Position numbers and translations under genes: made by a program. Source: Loripinus fragilis (taxonomy: Eukaryota; Mollusca; Bivalvia; Lucinida; Lucinidae). Taken from it: DNA of 64,000 bases. The stretch spans positions 106,178,305 to 106,242,304 of the forward strand of contig OZ026518.1 in assembly GCA_964019695.1 (NCBI GenBank), read 5' to 3'. Positions 1-11,634 of this stretch are shown piece by piece. Under the pieces are notes generated by a model. That model was given only the letters and a program-made list of their open reading frames with translations. It did no database searches and had not been told where the DNA came from. Position 1 is the stretch's first letter. Each line of letters opens with the position of its first letter.

Positions 1-1589
1 AAAACCCAAAAAGATGTTGAAATAAAAAAAAAATACACACCCCAAAATGGTCTGAGCCTAGGAATGTATGAAAATATCAATGTACCCCCCCCCCCCCCCT
101 CCCAGATGCGACCATGTCTTTTTCGTAATTTCATTATTTGGTCCAAGTGTTATTCGATATATTATTAATGGTCATTTTCAGTTCAGATAGAAATGGCATA
201 TATGATGTAGATTGTTAAAGGTGCATATTATACCCAGTAAAAGTCCCCTACATTTTAACGAAGTCTGAATCACATGACCACCGTTGTTGCATCAATATTT
301 GTCACAATCAGTAATTTTTCAGTAAGGTTTGGGCGCTTCCTGGGTTGAACCTGTATTAAGCAGAGTATAATGTATATTGCTCAAAGACAAAATACAGAGC
401 CCCAAAAGAGGCTCAAACCAGAAACCCATCTATGTTGAGCTGAACACATTACCACTGAGAGACTCTCCTTTTCTATAATAACAAGCATTGTAAGGACTAA
501 GCAAATGTACAGACTGGTTTACACAAAGCAGTTTTTAACCCCCAAAGGCAGTTGTGCATTTTAAATCAAATGAACGTGAATTCCAAGCAACAGAGAGAGA
601 GCTCAGTGAATTGAAACAAGTCAAGGAGTGGCCTATCGTACTTCTGAATTATGTCCAATGTTCTTCAAGGTTGGGTCTCTTTAAAGAGTTCTTCCCTGAG
701 AACAAGTCTCACTGAATATTTAATCGACTTGTAAATATAAAAATAGGACAGGAGTATGATCAGGAACTGCTTCAATCACAAACTGCAGACTAGCCCAAGA
801 AACCATGAGAAAGAGTCATGGAACACTAATAGTCAAAATACACCAGCAAAACAATTAAAGTGACCAGCTCCCTGTTCCCCATCAAAATGAGTGCAAAAAT
901 AGAAGGACAAAAAGAAGTGTAAACACATAACCCCATAGATAATGGGTGCAACAAAAACAATGAATCAACGGCAACAGAGCCACCGCCGAAAATGGAAAAC
1001 AGCCTAAGCTGCCATAAATAGCAAGTGCAAAGTCTGATTATAGTAGCAAGAATGGCATTAAATTCTGGTCATTGACTGGAGCTAAATGAGCTTATTTATC
1101 TCCTTTAAAATTAAATTTGTGTTCCAATGGCATGGACCACTGAACACGTCACATTCAAAGCTGTCTTTTGCTCCACTCACCTACAAACGCAAGCATGCAT
1201 GACCGTTGTATCCGGCGTTACCTTAAATTTCGTGGATTTTAACTCTCTCCTTGCTTTCTGGGTTAAAAAAAATCTAAGCAATGGCCAGTTCATGATACAA
1301 GGTCAGTTTCAAATACATTTTCATTCATCACTGATCAATAATTTCAAAAATATCAAAAAAGTACGAAACTTCCAAGTACGAAAGCTCTCATAGTGCATGG
1401 TACGAAACTGAACACCAATTTTCTTTTGAAGTGTTTGACAATTTCAGCAAAGTTTATGTTTCAGTTGAAGATTTGGCAGTTAGAATAATGCATGTATATC
1501 CGGATAGGCTACTTTTCATGTTCGATGAACGTATCCTAATATTTTTAAAAAGTGATAGTTTCTACCTACCGTCAGTCAAAACATCAAAA
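1..1589. other. Intergenic / upstream of fucosyltransferase 1
   Basis: No coding region is recognisable here. The stretch is AT-rich, with a C-run near 86-100 and a decayed SINE at 325-476. Short open frames at 1127-1393 and 1431-1715 have no recognisable domain, except that the end of the second contains the candidate first exon of the fucosyltransferase. No TATA box or other core promoter element could be placed with confidence. Confidence 0.5.
325..476 (-). mobile_element. Degenerate tRNA-headed SINE remnant
   Basis: Read on the - strand, this has the same order as the intact SINEs at 5775 and 42928. A worn tRNA-like head (TACCACTGAGAGACTC on the + strand) is followed by a GAGGCTCAAACC B-box remnant, a CTCAAAGACA segment, and the GGTTGAACC block that belongs near the SINE 3' end. 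Both ends are lost. Confidence 0.55.
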
Positions 1590-3040
1590 ATGGCGGCGAA
1601 TCCAGTGAAAAAGACCGAAATTCGGCGTTATACGACCGAAGTTCCGGCGTTTCGACCGTTCTTCCAGCGTTACGGTTGGACACTGTGTATAAGATCCCAA
1701 TCGATTTATTATTAATTTTATACTGCTTTCTTCTTTCAACAGATTTATGTTTCGCCCTGACAGGAGATGTTAAAAGGTACATAAAGTATGGAGTGATATT
1801 GGCCTTGATATACGTCGTCTACTTCTGGCTTAATGTGACTGTCAAGAACTTAAACCCATTCCCAACCTTTGGTATAAGAAGTAATTACCTTCCTGCCTTC
1901 AAATTTACCGCCAGTGACAGCAACAGTATGACTGGATCATCAGAGTACAATGAATTGAATATGGAAAACTTACCAAAACCCTCTGATGATGATCCTGTCA
2001 GTATGAAAAACATAGAGCCATCATCAGTGTACGATCCGTTTGCTCTACAGCCGCTAGAAAACGACCAAGATATGAAAACCATCTTATGGTATGACAATAT
2101 TCACCAGAGTATGCTTGGGCATTCAACGAGGGTAAACTTTTCCTCGTGTGCATTCAAGAACTGTAAATTCAAGTACTTTCTTTCTAAAACCGACATAAAA
2201 CCAAACAAGCCTTTCAATGCCGATGCAGTCATTATTCAGGGTAAAGCAATAGAAACACTTTCTCCCCCACCAAGGAGAGATAATAATCAAGTCTTTATTC
2301 TAGCAGTACGAGACTCATTTCCAGCCCTAAGATCTGGAAAAATCGGGGACACCGGCCACCTGTGGACAAAAGCATTTAACTGGACGATGACATTTCGCCT
2401 TGACTCTGATATTGTCTACAAATATGCCAACATTATTGAGCGAGAAGAGAATAACCAGTTGGACCTACCTGATCAACATTACGACGAAATATTCCAGAAG
2501 AAAACGAAAAACGCCCTTTGGCTTGTTAGTCACTGCAGGACACAAAGTCGACGAGAAGATTATGTGAAAATACTTAGGAATACCTTTCCTGTGGATATTT
2601 ATGGTGCCTGTGGTTTAAGCACATGCAAGAAGGGAAAGTTCTGCTTCGCAGATATGGCGAATACATATAAATTCTACTTGGCATTTGAAAACACAATATA
2701 CACGGATTACGTAACTGAGAAGGTGTTTAATTGGTATAACCGCAATATAATTATAGTTGTACGTGGTGGCGCAAATTATTCTAGAATAGTACCAAAAGGT
2801 ACCGTCATTGATGCTAGTGATTTTAAATCAGCTACTGCGCTTGGCAAGTATCTAAAGAAAGTGGCCGCGGATAAGGAGCTGTATTTATCGTATCTTAGGA
2901 AAAAAGATACATATTTAAGAACAGGGAAGATGGTTGAAGTTCAGAATGCTTATTGCAGCTTGTGTGAGCGTCTTAATAAACTAGATGAGCATAGAAATTC
3001 ATATAACAATATATTTAATTGGTGGTCAAAGTACCTATAG
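1590..3040 (+). CDS. Alpha-1,3-fucosyltransferase (GT10), copy 1; two-exon model 1590-1674 + 1743-3040
   Basis: This is a Golgi-type enzyme expected to move fucose from GDP-fucose onto GlcNAc-containing glycans; the acceptor is unknown. The large exon (1743-3040) encodes, in order, a short cytosolic stretch, one membrane anchor (YGVILALIYVVYFWLNV), a stem with an SSEYN/DDD region, and a GT10 catalytic domain. Family hallmarks visible are the donor-site motif YKFYLAFENTIYTDYVTEK (E and K of VTEK are the family's donor-site residues), VVRGGANYSRIVP, and NWTMTFRLDSDI. Cysteines near the C-terminus (CSLC) fit the usual disulfides. The open frame extends upstream to 1676 without an ATG. CTTTCTTCTTTCAACAG before 1743 is a good splice acceptor, and an ATG at 1590 in the context aaaATGG opens 85 nt of coding sequence (MAANPVKKTEIRRYTTEV..) ending in the right phase, which gives about 460 aa. 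The donor (ACG|GTTGGA) is weak and the intron would be only 68 nt, so exon 1 is provisional; the GT10 assignment is firm. Confidence 0.9.
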
Positions 3041-3650
3041 CGTAATACAACGTACTCTCAATCTGTTGTGCCTGTCACGATAAATCCTTTCTCAGACTGT
3101 GTGACCAGGTCCCGAGGTTATAAAACTTATTTCATGCCCAATTCAACTGATCATGAAATTGTGAGCTGCACATAAAAACTAAAATGCTGAAAAACATGAC
3201 TATTCTTGCTTTCAAACTCTCAAACGTTGTGTCTGTCATGCTAATAAATGTTAAAAAGCTAGCAATTGTTGTTATAACTTAAAGATCCCCCTTTTGGTTT
3301 AAACAATATTTTATTTCGTTGTATACATACAACTTGATATTTAACCATTTACATGATCAATGGAATAGGATCTTACAGTAACATAAAAGCTTATACGAGT
3401 CTTTTCCTGTTAGACAGTCAGTAGTAGTAGCGATGACTGCGCTAGTCGAGTACAGCGGTTCTCTAGCGTTATAAATGTGAAACTTGTTCAACCATTCCTT
3501 GGCCCTAGGTTATAAAACATGTTTAATGCTCCACTCACATTAAGATGAAGTTTTATGGTCATTGATTTAAAAATGCCAGCAACCTTTGGCATTTGAGTTT
3601 AGGGAATGTAACAATGAAGTGGTGCTAAGTTTAATTAAACAAAAAGCGAA
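3041..3650 (+). repeat. 3' flank shared with fucosyltransferase copy 2
   Basis: The sequence after the stop (GCGTAATACAACGTACTC...) matches 31328 onward. Matching blocks then reappear around 31540-31565, 31985-32110 and 33470-33605, so the duplicated unit reaches to about 3650 here. In copy 2 it is interrupted by two later insertions. There is no coding sequence in this flank. Confidence 0.8.
3243..3248 (+). promoter_or_regulatory. Candidate polyadenylation signal of fucosyltransferase 1
   Basis: AATAAA lies about 200 nt after the stop codon at 3040. The paralogue at 30030-31327 has lost this site through a deletion of roughly 120 bp in its otherwise matching 3' flank. Confidence 0.4.
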
Positions 3651-4057
3651 ATTTCCGTAAAACATGGTAAAACGGGCAGTGGTACATGTACATGCATTCA
3701 ACAACTTTTTTTCTTATAAAACTAATTAAAAAAAAGTGACGCATCCAAAATTATCAGATGAAAAGAACCAACCCTAAAGGGGGAGGAGATATGATTAATC
3801 AAACGCCGATTAATTTGAAACATTGAGTGACAAAACCAACTATATTGGCTCTGTGCGCATCCATCCAGCCACCCAAGACGCTAATCAGAATAGGCGGATG
3901 TGTCTTCGCTCGGTGGGAACTCAAAATGGTTTGTTTTGTCATGTCCGAGAAAGTATTATGGTCGTATTTCTTTTTTCGTAATTTTCGTTTTTTCATTAAA
4001 TGTAGACAATAACGGTTGATACTGTACATTATCGCCGCTTAGTGTAAACATGGCCCT

Positions 4058-4133
4058 GTAGACACTAACGGTTGCAGTTTCACCCGTTAGTGTCGACGTA
4101 GACACTAACGGGCGTGTAGACACTAACGGGCGC
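4058..4133. repeat. Short tandem/inverted GTAGACACTAACGG motif cluster
   Basis: GTAGACACTAACGG occurs three times in about 76 bp, with one inverted copy (CCCGTTAGTGTCGAC). No function is evident. The flanks 3651-4057 and 4134-4349 hold nothing recognisable. Confidence 0.7.
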
Positions 4134-4349
4134 TACACACCCTCCATCAAAAATGTTTTAGATGATTTTAAGTATATTTGACATTGACCTTTGATTCCAA
4201 GGTCATATTTGTGATATCTACACACCATAGGCAACTCAGTTAAACAAGAGAAAGAAAGAGGAGTGTGCCGTTAATAACAAAACCGACTGAGTACGGACGA
4301 TTTGGTACCAGTAAAATGCATTTAAGCCCCCCGGTGGCTTAGGCTGCTG

Positions 4350-4622
4350 TCCGTTCTAATGAGGTGGTTCTGTTGTTGTTGACTTTTTGTTTATTGTAAC
4401 TCCAATTGTGGGAGTCTGTAATTGTTCTATGTTTTGTTGTACGTTGCTTTGTGTCCATTCTGGTATTGCAATCATCTTGATGGGGAGAGAGAGCTGATTG
4501 CTTTGCTTGGTTTGTCTTCCTGGTGTCTCGTGATGGTTGGGCGGCTCTTCCTCGCGGTGCCACGGGGTTGTCTGTAGTTGGTGATTGTGGTATTTCCTGG
4601 TCATACTCACTTACTATTTTTG
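4350..4622 (-). repeat. Dispersed exon-like repeat (EYDQEIPQS frame)
   Basis: On the - strand an open frame reads SEYDQEIPQSPTTDNPVAPR and continues for about 90 codons through a hydrophilic stretch rich in S, T, Q, N and R. Related frames occur on the same strand at 8935-9105 (EYDLEISQSQT) and 11340-11410 (EYDQKISQSL). Reading-frame conservation with nucleotide divergence suggests coding origin. It could be a duplicated exon or part of a transposon; I do not recognise the protein. Confidence 0.45.
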
Positions 4623-4632
4623 GAGTCCGGGT

Positions 4633-4709
4633 CATTTCGGCCCATAACAAAATCGGCCCATGTCAATTTCGGCCCATAACAATTTTTGCCCATAGCAATT
4701 TCGGCCAAT
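4633..4709. repeat. Tandem repeat, about 20-22 bp unit (TTTCGGCCCATAACAA)
   Basis: About four units of a CAATTTCGGCCCATAACA-type sequence lie head to tail with small changes. Nothing else is recognisable from 4710 to 4894. Confidence 0.7.
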
Positions 4710-4894
4710 AAATTTTGCCAACCTGGATTCCAACTCGCAAAAGAGATTATATATTATTAAGTATATATGAAATTGATATAAAGTTATATTGAGAAAGAAA
4801 TGTGAAAATAGATTGACTTTAAAAACTATTAAAGACTAGAACTCGCCTAGACTGGTATCAGATCAGTAAATAGAAAATAATAGTAAAATATGTA

Positions 4895-5340
4895 CGCATT
4901 GTAGACCCGCAAAATGCTCCCCTACACTACAAATTTCGCCACACGTAAAAATCATATAATAATCATATGATTCTTATATAAAAACTTTTATATAATACTT
5001 GTTAAAAAAGGCAGCCGCGTGTGGATCATATAAAACAGATTATATAATTTTCATATGAGAATGATATGATTTTTACATAAACTGAAATACATATAATAAT
5101 CATATGATATAAATAAGCATTTTTACATAATAATCATATAATAATTATATGAATATCATATGGTTGCTCTTTTATATAAATATCATATGAGTGCCTTTAT
5201 ATAAAATTTATATAAAAAGGCAGTCACATGAGGATGATGTGTAATGCACTGTATATGAAAATTATATAAAAATGTTACAAAACTTAATTCACCACACATG
5301 ATTATCACATGTATTAATTTACATATAAAGCTTATATGAC
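4895..5340. repeat. AT-rich array of short palindromes (CATATGA/ATATAA motifs)
   Basis: Dense, irregular repeats of motifs such as AATCATATGA and TTATATAA are present, many of them self-complementary. The array begins with AAAATGCTCCCCTACACTAC and AATTTCGCCACACG. A second array at 15985-16285 is inverted and ends with the matching GTGGCGAAATT next to ACACAATATGCTCC, so both arrays belong to one repeat family. Confidence 0.7.
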
Positions 5341-5774
5341 TATTTTTGGGGTAAAATCATTAAATGTATGACCTAGTTTAAGGTCCAGCATCTCAACAGG
5401 GCCTGTGGTTATAAAACTTTTTTTCATCCTCATCTCTATAATGAATGAAATTTCAAACCTTCATAAAACTAAAATACTGAAAATGCAGACTTTTCTTGCT
5501 TTCAAACTCTCAGAGGTTGTGTTTATCATGCATAAAAATGTTAAAATGCCAAAGATTGTTGGGATTTTAACATATATATGAGTATGCTAAATTTCATGCT
5601 CAGTTGAGCTGAGCATGAAAAAAAGTGTTATAACCCCGAAGCCAGGTCTGCATGTGGAATAGGAATAGTTTCTACTTTACCACTTGTGTCCAGTCTCTAC
5701 TGTCAGAATTTGCAGGTTGTTTTAGATAGGTATTGGAACAAAACTAGCTCAAGAAGTATTAATATGATATATTG

Positions 5775-5964
5775 TTTGTTTGATTTGATTCTTTAGGCCC
5801 CATCAACAATCTTTCAGTTATAAAGGGACAGGTCTTCCTGGGTTGAACCAGTACTAAGCTAGGATTAATCTCAAGGACACAACTCAGTGACGCCGGTGAG
5901 TCTCGAACCCACGGCCCCTGGGTCTGGAGTCAAGCACTCTACCACTGAGCCACTGCGCTCCCTT
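5775..5964 (-). mobile_element. tRNA-headed SINE
   Basis: About 190 bp in - orientation. The 5' head has an A box (GTGGCTCAGTGGTAGAGTGC in sense) and a B box (GGTTCGAGACTC in sense). It is followed by the family core (GTGTCCTTGAG.., GGTTCAACCCAGGAAGA in sense) and the GTTGATGGGGCCTAAAGAATC tail. It belongs to the same family as 8688, 29701 and 42928. No clear target duplication was seen. The flank 5341-5774 shows no gene. Confidence 0.85.
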
Positions 5965-7019
5965 GCAATAACATATATGCAGATGTCATTACAATCAACT
6001 GTTGCTATACTGACCCATAAAATAGAAACATTCCAAAAACAGATAACAACATGTATTTCCGTGTTCTACTGTTTAATATAATAGTAAAGACATGTAATAG
6101 TAAATTGAATATAGCATCCATGGGTGAAATTTCAAAATGCTAAAATTAAGAAATTCAATTCTAAAAACTTCCAACATGCCCATATAAAATATTAAAAATA
6201 AAAAGTTTAAAGGTCATTTTTCTTTAGATAATCTGAAAATAAATAAGATTGAAGCAATAATAATCTGCTAATTCATTATTTTGAGCCTGACTTTCCATAG
6301 ATAGAAAGTCAGCCTCAAAATCCTGAATTTAGGAATAATCCTGAAAAATTTCATCTATGGGGTAGGCATGTCAGGGGAGACATAACTGGCTTCACTGTCC
6401 ATTGGAATTGTATGACATTATTTTCCTCTCCTGCTTGTCCTTTAACTTCTCCCATCAGCATTTGAAAAATGGTCAAAACTTTTAAAGTCATTCCAAAAAA
6501 TGGTCTACTGTCTAAATAATTCCTTCTAAGCTTTGAAAGATTTCTGAAAAAAAAGAATGAAATTATAAACATTAATTAGGTTCTATCTTCATTGATTTTA
6601 TTGGTGTTTAAACTCTGCCCATTCACTTGCAAACTTTTAGCCTTTTTGGCTACACCATTTATAAATGATTAGCCAGGGTTAAAAAATCTAAAAATTCACA
6701 AACCAGAGGATCATAGGTTCTGAAGTGCTCTAACATCAAGAAAAAATAATTTTGATCTCTTTAACTCTTATCCTGCTAACATTGTTTTTGTCTAGAAAAT
6801 GTCCTCTGCTTATTAGTTTTTATGTCTGCTGCAAGTTGCACACCATTTTATCACAGAAACGAACACTATGAACCATGATCAGACTGCTCCAAAAGGAAGT
6901 GTCTGATCTTGGGTCTTATTGTTTGCAATATAGGCAGTACATTTATAAGCAGATGAGAGAGCAGACAACAATTGTCTTGAATAGCAGGAAAAGGATTGCG
7001 TAAAAGCATGATAATGTTG
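5965..7019. other. No gene recognised
   Basis: AT-rich sequence without a recognisable protein, RNA or repeat boundary. A short inverted pair around 6285-6320 (GACTTTCCATAGATAGAAAGTC) is the only local structure noticed. Confidence 0.4.
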
Positions 7020-7170
7020 TATTGTTGTATTTTTTTTACCCTGAAGTTCAAAGGGCGTGGCATATGCTAATTTTATCTGCGATCTGTTATCGGCAGTTTT
7101 CGCCAAACATACGAACTAACTACGTTATTTGAAATGAAATGTCTGGTGTAAATAATAGTTGGAAAAGATC

Positions 7171-7244
7171 GTCCGCTGTAGTGTAGTGGTTTAGGCACAA
7201 GACTCGTAGCATATAGCAGGTAAGTTCGAATCTCACAGGGCGCG
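7171..7244 (+). other. tRNA-like sequence, left arm of family A copy 1
   Basis: GTCCGCTGTAGTGTAGTGG supplies an A box (TAGTGTAGTGG) and AAGTTCGAATCTCAC a B box, spaced as in a tRNA. The acceptor stem does not pair (GTCCGCT against GGGCGCG), so this is not a functional tRNA gene. The internal Pol III promoter could still work. Confidence 0.6.
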
Positions 7245-7590
7245 TTTCATTTTATTTTTTTTCCTGTCAGAAAAGTTTGTATGTGCTAAAAATAAGAAAG
7301 CTTGAAAATGATGTTTTGTATGTTTTTTTTGCGCGCGTGCAAGTTATATAAATTAAATGTAAATAAACGCATGATATCACTGCAGTTGCTAGTAAATCAC
7401 GAATGTCGCACAACCAATCTTGGCTCTTAGGCGAATCAGTCTCGATTTACTTGCGACTGTACACATTCGATCAGGTATACATGTATACATATTCATAATT
7501 GCACAAAAAATAAGATTTTCACGTTTGAAAGAGGTTTCCGTCATGTCAGAACATAGAAAAAAAATTTACTGAAAAAAAAATAAAACTCAT

Positions 7591-7657
7591 GCGAGATTCG
7601 AACTTGCCTTCTTTAGAACAGAAGTCCTGGACTTAGACCACTACGCCACAGCGGAAG
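7591..7657 (-). other. tRNA-like sequence, right arm of family A copy 1
   Basis: In sense: CTTCCGCTGTGGCGTAGTGG (A box) and AAGTTCGAATCTCGC (B box). It faces the + strand copy at 7171-7244, so transcripts would converge. No sound acceptor stem is visible. Confidence 0.6.
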
Positions 7658-8034
7658 ATTTATTAATGTTACTACCGTATATATATATTGAATTTCAGAG
7701 AACATTATTTATTCCCGTATATTTGGCGAAAACTATCGATCACAAGTCAAAGATAAAATTTACATAGGTCACTACATTTGAACTTCAGGGTCAAAAAAAT
7801 ACGACAGTATTACTATGCAATACATCAGTCTTCTACTGGATTAAAGAAAACCTCCCTTCCCCACCTAGCCATGGTGTAGAATACAATGTTATATATGCAA
7901 GACCCAACTGAATGGTATTTGTAACAACCATGAGCTATTACTGGATGGCATTTAAAATGCCTACGACATGTACAACAACACATCATCTTAGTTGCAATTC
8001 ATGCGACACAATAAAAATCGCAATATCTACTAGG

Positions 8035-8340
8035 TTCTGTTTCAAAGGACTATAACTCCAAAAATAGGCAATCTAGAGTTATGGTTCTTGCATTCTGCAT
8101 GTTGTGTAATGATAGTTAATATTTGTATGAAGTTTCATGAAGGTCTTAAATTACAGAGCGGACACAATTAAATCCCAAAATCAACCATATAGCAAAGGGC
8201 CGTAACTCAAAAATAATTAATCCAGAGTTAGGTTTCTTGCATTTTGCATGTCATTTCAACTCATTGATGTTGGCTAAATACTAAAAGTATCTAAACCCTT
8301 TTTTAAGTTACAGAGCAGACAGGAAAGCTTGACTGACTGA
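8035..8340. repeat. Two-unit diverged tandem repeat, about 150 bp
   Basis: Two units share the order 'AAGGRC-TAACTC-AAAAATA..AATC-AGAGTTA-GGTT-CTTGCATT-TGCATGT..AAATTACAGAGC'. No coding potential is seen. Nothing further is recognisable from 7810 to 8034. Confidence 0.6.
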
Positions 8341-8687
8341 CAGACAGACATTCTGAGTTAAAAGTTGTGATCTTGGGAGTTCATAGCATAGTGTTGTGTG
8401 TGGCACAGTGACATACTATTGGTATTAATCATATAAAGTAATAATGAATATGCCCAACCCTTTTAGGAGATATGGCCCAGACATGAGATTCTGAGAATTG
8501 CAGCTTCCATCAAAGTTTAAGTCAAAGTTGTGACCTTGACCTTGGGAGTTGGTGGCTAAGTGTTGAGCCTGACAAACTTCATGCTATTGGTAATAATCAT
8601 ATGAAGTAATAATTAAATTTGGCTTACCCTTTTTGGAGATATGGCCAAGATGAGAAACCCAGGATTTCAGCATGACTGACATATTTG

Positions 8688-8880
8688 TTTGTTTTGATTC
8701 TTTACACCCCAGTCAACAATTTTTATGCTATGTCGGGAAGGGTCTTCCTAGGTTGAACCAGTACTAAGCAGAGGAATAATTGTCTTGCTCAAGGACACAA
8801 CACAGTGCATTTGGTGAGGCTCGAACCTGAAACCTATCGATCTCAAGTCAAGCAATCTACCACTGAGTCACCGCACTCCT
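8688..8880 (-). mobile_element. tRNA-headed SINE
   Basis: Same family and orientation as 5775-5964. Complementary A-box (ACCACTGAGTCACCGCACTC) and B-box (GAGGCTCGAACC) sequences are at the right end, GGTTGAACCAGTACTAAGC is in the middle, and the TGACTGGGGTGTAAAGAATC tail in sense is at the left end. Confidence 0.85.
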
Positions 8881-8934
8881 TGTATGACTCCTGTTTGTGT
8901 TTGGTCCTTGTTTAGTGATACAGTACTTCAGTTT

Positions 8935-9105
8935 ACTTTCTAGTTTTGCAATCATCTTGCCGAGGAAGATCGAAGGTTGCTTGACGAATGTGTTCTTGCT
9001 GTCATGTTACTGTATTTGTGTTTTCAGTCTCTTCCTCACAATGTCTTGGGTTGGTCTGTGATTGTGATATTTCCAGGTCATACTCACTTTCTTTTAATTC
9101 TTTAA
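8935..9105 (-). repeat. Second exon-like repeat (EYDLEISQS frame)
   Basis: On the - strand this reads EYDLEISQSQTNPRHCEEE, then a stop, then a resumed frame ending LPRQDDCKTRK that parallels HQDDCNTRM in the copy at 4350-4622. It is a decayed relative of that repeat. Confidence 0.4.
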
Positions 9106-9333
9106 GAAAGATTTATAAATACTCAACTGCCAAAATTATGCTGTCACCTTCACCCACCTAGAATAATTACCATTGTTTTTGAATAATTAAAATATAATCA
9201 TACAACTTACCTATTCAAACTCAATTGTTCTGATCTGATCCTCAGTCTTTGAGGTAAGCCTTCAAGTTTTTGAACTCTAGCAAAGATGTCATGTGGTGCT
9301 GATAATTTTATGTGGTTCAGCTATTGATGATTC

Positions 9334-9815
9334 CAAGGGTAACAACCTACGTCATAGCATTGATGTTTTAAACACGTAGTGCGGCGCCATCTTTGATTTA
9401 CAAGGTCAGTCGTAAAAGGTGGTAAAATTAAACAAATGAGTGTCTGTACAAACAAAGCAGTGCAGGCGGTGCCTAACATCACACTTGAACAGAATGTATA
9501 ACGGCCACGCCCCGATATGCCGTTGCCTTTGTAATCATTCACCCACAAGAATCGAAGCGGGAGACACGAGGATAATTTTAGTAGTCACCCACTTCGATTT
9601 TTGTGGGTGAATGTTTACAAAGGCAACGGCATTTCTGGACGTGACCATTGTATATTCTGTTCAAGTGTGATGTTAGGCACCGCCTGCACTGCTTAGTTTT
9701 GACAGACACTAATTTGTACGACATTTACGAAGGAAAAAACTAACCGTGCAAATCAAAGATGGCGTCATACTACGTGTTTACAACACCCACGCCATGACGT
9801 AGGTTGTTACCCCTG
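9334..9815. mobile_element. Fold-back MITE with 5 bp target duplication
   Basis: The 482 bp element is almost entirely two arms of about 230 bp. Its ends are CAAGGGTAACAACCTACGTC and GACGTAGGTTGTTACCCCTG. GATTC is present directly on both sides (9329-9333 and 9816-9820), which supports a transposon with a 5 bp target duplication. There is no transposase. Confidence 0.85.
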
Positions 9816-9820
9816 GATTC

Positions 9821-10736
9821 TGTGATGTTAAAAAGGTGTATGGGGTGCTGGGTCAGTTCAGTATAGAATCCATGCCATAGACAAATCCTCCTGGAATACA
9901 ATTATCATAAATTTTGTAAGGCTATTATCTACTAGTGAATCTGTATGAATCAATAACTGCACCTTTACCTGTTTTATTCTGATGGATTTTCCCATACATA
10001 TTGATATGATAAGTATGGAATTGCCCATTTTGTATTTTAAGAGGTCACAGGTCAAATTTTCTAAATAATGATATTTTCTGTCCCTGAAGGTTGTTTTAAT
10101 CTTAGCAAACAGTACAGACCCTGATGAAATGCAGTATTATGATGTGATTCATCTGACTTCTGAGTCTTCATTGTTTGTCAAAGGGTCTGTTTAGGGGTTT
10201 CCAGGATACAAAGAGTTAAGTGAGATCACTACATTGCAAGTCATAATGACTGCACAGCAATGACACACAGTTTTAAAGTGTTTAACTACAATAGCCTATA
10301 GATTCTCAATATGAATAACCATATCAGCATGTGTATGAACATGTACATTCAGTTAATGTGCACTCCATAGCTTTTAGAAACCACAAAAAATCTGACTCTG
10401 CTTTGGACTGCATGATGATTATAAAATGAAAACTTTTCTTGCTCAAAGAGATGCTGGATCTTTTCAAAGAAATGCCTTAGAAAAGTATTCAAACAGCAAC
10501 ACTTCCCCATAGATACAATATCGAATGTATGTGCAGCTTACTATATATATTAGGCCAGAAGTTCAGGATCTGTCTACTCCACCCCCACCCCTTACCATGT
10601 GACCTTCCACACTTCCTGCAGATAAAAAGGTTAAAATTACAAAATGTAAAATAAGTTTTCATAGGTCTAGTTAAGCAAACATTTTCAGGGTAAATTTGTA
10701 ATTACTTTCTTACCCATCAATTTTCACATATGTTTT
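9821..10736. other. No gene recognised
   Basis: No coding exon is recognisable. Around 10108-10180 lies one decayed unit of the dispersed 'ACAGACCCTGATGAAATGC..TCTTCATTGTTTG' repeat that recurs near 25230, 45110 and 62570. Confidence 0.4.
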
Positions 10737-10783
10737 GGGTGCTCAAAAGAACCGTCTCATTGAGACGGTTCTTTTGAGTACCC
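10737..10783. repeat. Perfect-type hairpin GGGTGCTCAAAAGAACCGTC..
   Basis: About 22 bp arms (GTGCTCAAAAGAACCGTCTC and GAGACGGTTCTTTTGAGTAC) join without a real spacer. The following 75 bp match the left end of the element at 27501-29040, so this is a solo end of that family. Another fragment is at 42515-42545. Confidence 0.8.
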
Positions 10784-11339
10784 ACAACATACGTTTTGGT
10801 TGAGTATTAAGAAAAATAATTTTCTGTTACGCACTCTTATCTGGGGGCCTGGGTTTACCCTAGTTATAAGTCTATATGTGATCCCCTGGGTCTGGACAGG
10901 GCCATGATTTAGATAAATTTGGTAGAGATAAGTCTATTAGGTGATGCTACATACCAAATATAATGTCTCTAGGCCCTGTGCTTTAAAGTTTTCATTTTAA
11001 AAAATCTATTTTAGCTCATTTTACCTAGTTATGCAATGGACTGGACCCATTTTAACAATTATGGACTAAGGCTGTATAAGGATAATTCCTGCAAAGTTTG
11101 ATCAAAATCAAGCTAGTTTATAAGATGTCCTCCAGAAGCAATTATTGATAACCCATGAAAGACATCACACAATCACAAAGGCTCACCAACAGCCTATGGC
11201 ACACATGAACTTAAAAGTAATACTGCCTATAAGCTTGAAGAAGTGGAGAAGACATTTGTTTATGCAGAATTTTTTTTATAGCAAGTAACCCTTTAGAAAA
11301 AGACTATACATATACAACTTATTGTATCAAACTGGATTG

Positions 11340-11410
11340 AAGATTCCACCAATACCAGTGATTGTGATATCTTCTGGTCATACTCCATACTCACTTCTTA
11401 CTTTTTGAAG
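11340..11410 (-). repeat. Third exon-like repeat fragment (EYDQKISQS frame)
   Basis: A short - strand frame reads EYDQKISQSL, related to 4350-4622 and 8935-9105. Only the N-terminal part is kept. The remainder of 10800-11634 shows no gene. Confidence 0.35.
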
Positions 11411-11634
11411 ACTTAACTGTCCATACAATGTACATACCTGCTTTGCATCTTGTAAAAGTGTCTATTTCAATACCCATCTTTGGAAAGCAATAGGCAGTCA
11501 CTTGGGACACTACCCAGTACCCAACATTGCTGAAATACAAATGAGAGATTTTTTTAATGAAAAGGAATTATAAGAAACAGAATACTAGTTCTGAATATAG
11601 AAAAAGCACCAGTCATGGTGACATACACTTATGT

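Larger units (their letters stand above)
7020..7809. mobile_element. tRNA-armed terminal-inverted-repeat element, family A copy 1
   Basis: Long imperfect terminal inverted repeats bound a 790 bp element. The left end reads TATTGTTGTATTTTTTTTAC followed by CCTGAAGTTCAAA; the right end is the reverse complement, TTTGAACTTCAGGGTCAAAA then AATACGACAGTA. The arms continue to pair for about 150-230 bp, and each contains a tRNA-like sequence (7171-7244 on +, 7591-7657 on -) pointing inward. A second copy with the same order is at 58751-59523. There is no transposase frame, so it is presumably non-autonomous. Confidence 0.75.
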
